Under the pieces are notes generated by a model. It did not search any database. It worked only from the letters and a program-made list of their open reading frames with translations, and had not been told where the DNA came from. A program made the translations under genes and the position numbers. DNA of 64,000 nt from AP-15 sp963732095 (GTDB lineage Bacteria > Pseudomonadota > Alphaproteobacteria > ATCC43930 > CGMCC-115725): the NCBI GenBank assembly GCA_963732095.1, contig CAVSZA010000065.1, positions 1 through 64,000 of the forward strand, in the 5' to 3' direction. The stretch's first letter is position 1; each line of letters begins with the position of its first letter. Positions 62,060 through 64,000 of the stretch are shown here, one piece after another.

Positions 62060-62833
62060 CGGCCCAGGAACGCGGCATAGGCGGCGGGCAGCAGCCGCGC
62101 TAGGCGCTCGGCCCATTCCCTTTGGCCCGCGAGCTCCGTGATGAGGTCTTGGCGGATCTCGATCTCGACATGCGGCAGGCCGCGCCGCTCGCCATGCACC
62201 GGCACGGTATAGTCGGTCAGGTCGCTGACCTGGTACGGCTCGTTCTCGCCAACCATCAGGTCGCCTTCGGCACGCAACAGTTCTGCCAGAGCATGCGCGA
62301 GCCGCGGATCGCGGTTGAACAGCACCGCCACATGCCACGGCCGCGAGACGCCTTTGAAGACCGGAGTGAAGCTGTGCAGCGCCACCAGCGCCGAGGCACG
62401 GCCCGCCGCCACGCGGCGGTCGAGAGCTGCCGCTATCGCATTGTGATAGGGACGAAAGATCGCGTCCTCCCGGGCGGCCCGCTCAGCTTCGTCCAGGCCG
62501 CGATTGCCGGGAATCTCCGTGTCTTCACTGATTTCCGGGATCGAGCTCGGGACGTTGGGGTCGCGGTTGCAGTCGATCACCAGCCGCGAATAGGTTTGCA
62601 GGATCACCGCCGCGTCCAGCAGGCGCGATAGCTCACGCCCGACGGCGCCAATGCCGATGTCCCATGCAATGTGCCGGAGGGTCTCGGCCTCCGGCAGGCC
62701 GAGCCTGCCGAGCCGGCGAGGGAAAGCGCGCCCCGCATGCTCGCAGGTGAGGAAGAAAACCGAACTCTCCGGATTCGTTCTCGAGCGTGACCGGATTGGG
62801 CTCGTCGGGGTCGAGCAGCCCTCCCTCCGCCAT
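62056..62833 (-). pseudogene. N-formylglutamate amidohydrolase-like protein with one frameshift
   Basis: From ATG 62833 (MAEGGLLDPDEPNPVTLENE) the frame must shift by one base near 62755, where GAGTTCGGTTTTCTTCC carries one base too many. Homology then continues as FFLTCEHAGRAFPRRLGRLG, IAWDIGIGAVGRELSRLLDAAV and YSRLVIDCNRDPNVPSSIPE. LHSFTPVFKGVSRPWHVA and GLPHVEIEIRQDLI are the conserved later segments. Restored length would be about 258 residues. The family cleaves N-formyl-glutamate; a member in a gamma-glutamyl or amide pathway is suggested by neighbours. All conserved residues are readable, so a sequencing error is a real alternative. Confidence 0.85.
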
Positions 62834-64000
62834 CAATAAACCTCGGCGTAGCGGGCGCAGAGCTCGGCCGGCGACAGCCCCGCCATTTTTTCCGCTTCGA
62901 CGCGCTTGAACCTCAGATACGCGTCGAAATGGGTCGGGCCGAACCAGCCGGCCACCGTCTCGCTGGCGGCGAGCCGGTCGAGCGCCTCCGGAAGGGAGTG
63001 GGACAGGTGCTCCGGCGGGCCGGATGTCGGGATATCCATTCCGCGGCGGATGCCGTCGACTCCGGCGAAGATCACCGCCCCCAGGGCGAGGTAGGGGCTC
63101 GCCGCGGCGTCGGTGGCGCGGAACTCGACATGGAACTGGCGCGTCACCTCGCCCGGTGTCGCGGCAGCGAAGGTCGGGCAAATTCGCAGAGTGGCGCCGC
63201 GGTCCTGGCGCACCAGGTCGATCACGGTCGGCGCCCAGGCATTTGGCGTCAGCCGCAGATAGGAAACCGGTGAGGGCGCGGTTATCGCGCAAATCGCGGG
63301 CATATGGTTCAGCACGCCGGCGCAGAAGTGCTGAGCGGGCTTGCTCAGCTCCATCGCCTCGCCGGGGGCGTGAGTGGCCGGCCGCCCCGCGGCGTCCACC
63401 AGGCTAATATGGATGTGCACGCCGTTGCCGACGAGCTCGGGGTCGGGCTTCGGCGAGAAGATCACGCGATGGCCCAGGCGCTGCGCCGTGGCGCGCGCCA
63501 TCTCGCGCGTGATCACCGCGTGGTCGGCGGCAGTCAACGCCGGTTGCGGCATGACCGTCACCTCGAACTGGCGCGGGCCGTATTCGGCGAGAAACGTGTC
63601 GGGAACCACCCCGGCAACACGCAACGCGGCAGTGAAGGTCTCGCCGAAGCCGTCCTGGCGGCGGAAGGCGCCCAGAGCATAGGCGTCGCCCGGGCGGTCG
63701 GAAACGCCGGTGTAGAGAAATTCCTGCTCGAAAGCCGCGACGAGCCTGAGGCTTGCCGAGTCGTCGAGTTGCTTGACGGCGCGCCGCAGGAAATCCCGCG
63801 GACAGCATTCCCAGGGGCTACCGTCGGTATTGCAGATGTCGCCCAGGAAGAAATGCTCGATCGCTGAGCCGTCGGCGAAATCGACCCGGACCTCGGCCGC
63901 GGGGTCAGGCACGATCATGAAATCGCCGGCGGTGCCGAACGGCGTGTCCCAGATCGGCCCGAACGGCGACATCATCAGATTGCTGCCGGTCCAGCCGACA
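62833..64000 (-). CDS. Glutamine-synthetase-family ligase, 5' end outside window
   Basis: The C-terminal two-thirds of a GS-like protein (about 389 residues present). The frame is open to the window edge and reads VGWTGSNLMMSPFGPIWDTP, so the start is beyond 64000. The catalytic-domain landmarks include AAFEQEFLY (metal Glu), YGPRQFEVTV (metal Glu), GNGVHIHISLVD (metal His) and SYLRLTPNAWAP. GS-like proteins of this kind often make gamma-glutamyl amides of amines (GlnT, PuuA and others) rather than glutamine. Its stop overlaps the ATG of the hydrolase gene by one base. Confidence 0.9.
   Translation of the reverse strand, partial: VGWTGSNLMMSPFGPIWDTPFGTAGDFMIVPDPAAEVRVDFADGSAIEHFFLGDICNTDGSPWECCPRDFLRRAVKQLDDSASLRLVAAFEQEFLYTGVSDRPGDAYALGAFRRQDGFGETFTAALRVAGVVPDTFLAEYGPRQFEVTVMPQPALTAADHAVITREMARATAQRLGHRVIFSPKPDPELVGNGVHIHISLVDAAGRPATHAPGEAMELSKPAQHFCAGVLNHMPAICAITAPSPVSYLRLTPNAWAPTVIDLVRQDRGATLRICPTFAAATPGEVTRQFHVEFRATDAAASPYLALGAVIFAGVDGIRRGMDIPTSGPPEHLSHSLPEALDRLAASETVAGWFGPTHFDAYLRFKRVEAEKMAGLSPAELCARYAEVY

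Overview
The window is a GC-rich stretch of an alphaproteobacterial chromosome. It most resembles Rhodospirillales or Rhizobiales-type soil and plant-associated bacteria. The basis is a ChvI/ChvG-like two-component pair, a DUF1491 protein, class III cyclases fused to TolB-like and TPR regions, a dapD-dapE pair, and the REP-type repeats typical of these genomes. No rRNA and no CRISPR array was seen. The only tRNA is tRNA-Thr(GGT) at 47471-47545. Species cannot be named from the sequence alone.

Layout. 1-2672 holds an RND efflux adaptor (cut by the window edge), an exported beta-carbonic anhydrase, a frameshifted SMR transporter and an SDR. 2721-8332 is a mobile-element graveyard: one intact IS110-family element (5961-7382), an older relative (2845-5866) broken by a second IS110-type element inserted in it, a third transposase remnant, several small palindromic repeats and a 140-bp repeat in two inverted copies. 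Conserved leaders upstream of both related transposases are candidate bridge RNAs. 8345-11951 has a decayed response regulator followed by an ACP, a fatty-acyl-AMP ligase and an FkbM methyltransferase, a possible small lipid or metabolite locus. 12129-16251 holds two lipoproteins, the ChvI/ChvG-like pair, DUF1491 and a receiver protein. 16257-29186 is housekeeping: aroC, trpF, mlaA, hslO, argF-argD, an MFS exporter, recX, paiB-like, a LysE exporter, glutathione peroxidase, and dapE-dapD.

From 30 to 40 kb the window carries catabolic and lipid genes. These are an amidohydrolase/VOC/ferredoxin reductase/ferredoxin set, a CapA-like phosphatase, a DUF35-thiolase pair, a flippase-like membrane protein and a FadJ-like two-function enzyme. 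40.2-43.4 kb is a decayed accessory patch: a broken DUF2130 gene, an AT-rich segment with a 14-bp tandem repeat, a Rieske oxygenase tail and a frameshifted VOC gene. It is followed by NTF2-like, SDR, MFS and diiron genes that may be remains of a catabolic cluster. After the tRNA come small secreted and membrane proteins, a CNT nucleoside transporter, an oligopeptide-type binding protein and two tandem adenylate-cyclase/TolB/TPR paralogues sharing a 48-bp leader. Last come MmgE/PrpD, a double retropepsin-like protein, a BisC/TorA-type molybdoenzyme, and an overlapping operon of glutamine-synthetase-like, N-formylglutamate-amidohydrolase-like (frameshifted) and isochorismatase-like genes.

Several genes (SMR, DUF2130, VOC, N-formylglutamate hydrolase) carry single-base frameshifts, some at or near short homopolymers, in otherwise well-conserved proteins. 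Some of these may be assembly errors rather than true pseudogenes. The transposases and the first response regulator are clearly decayed.
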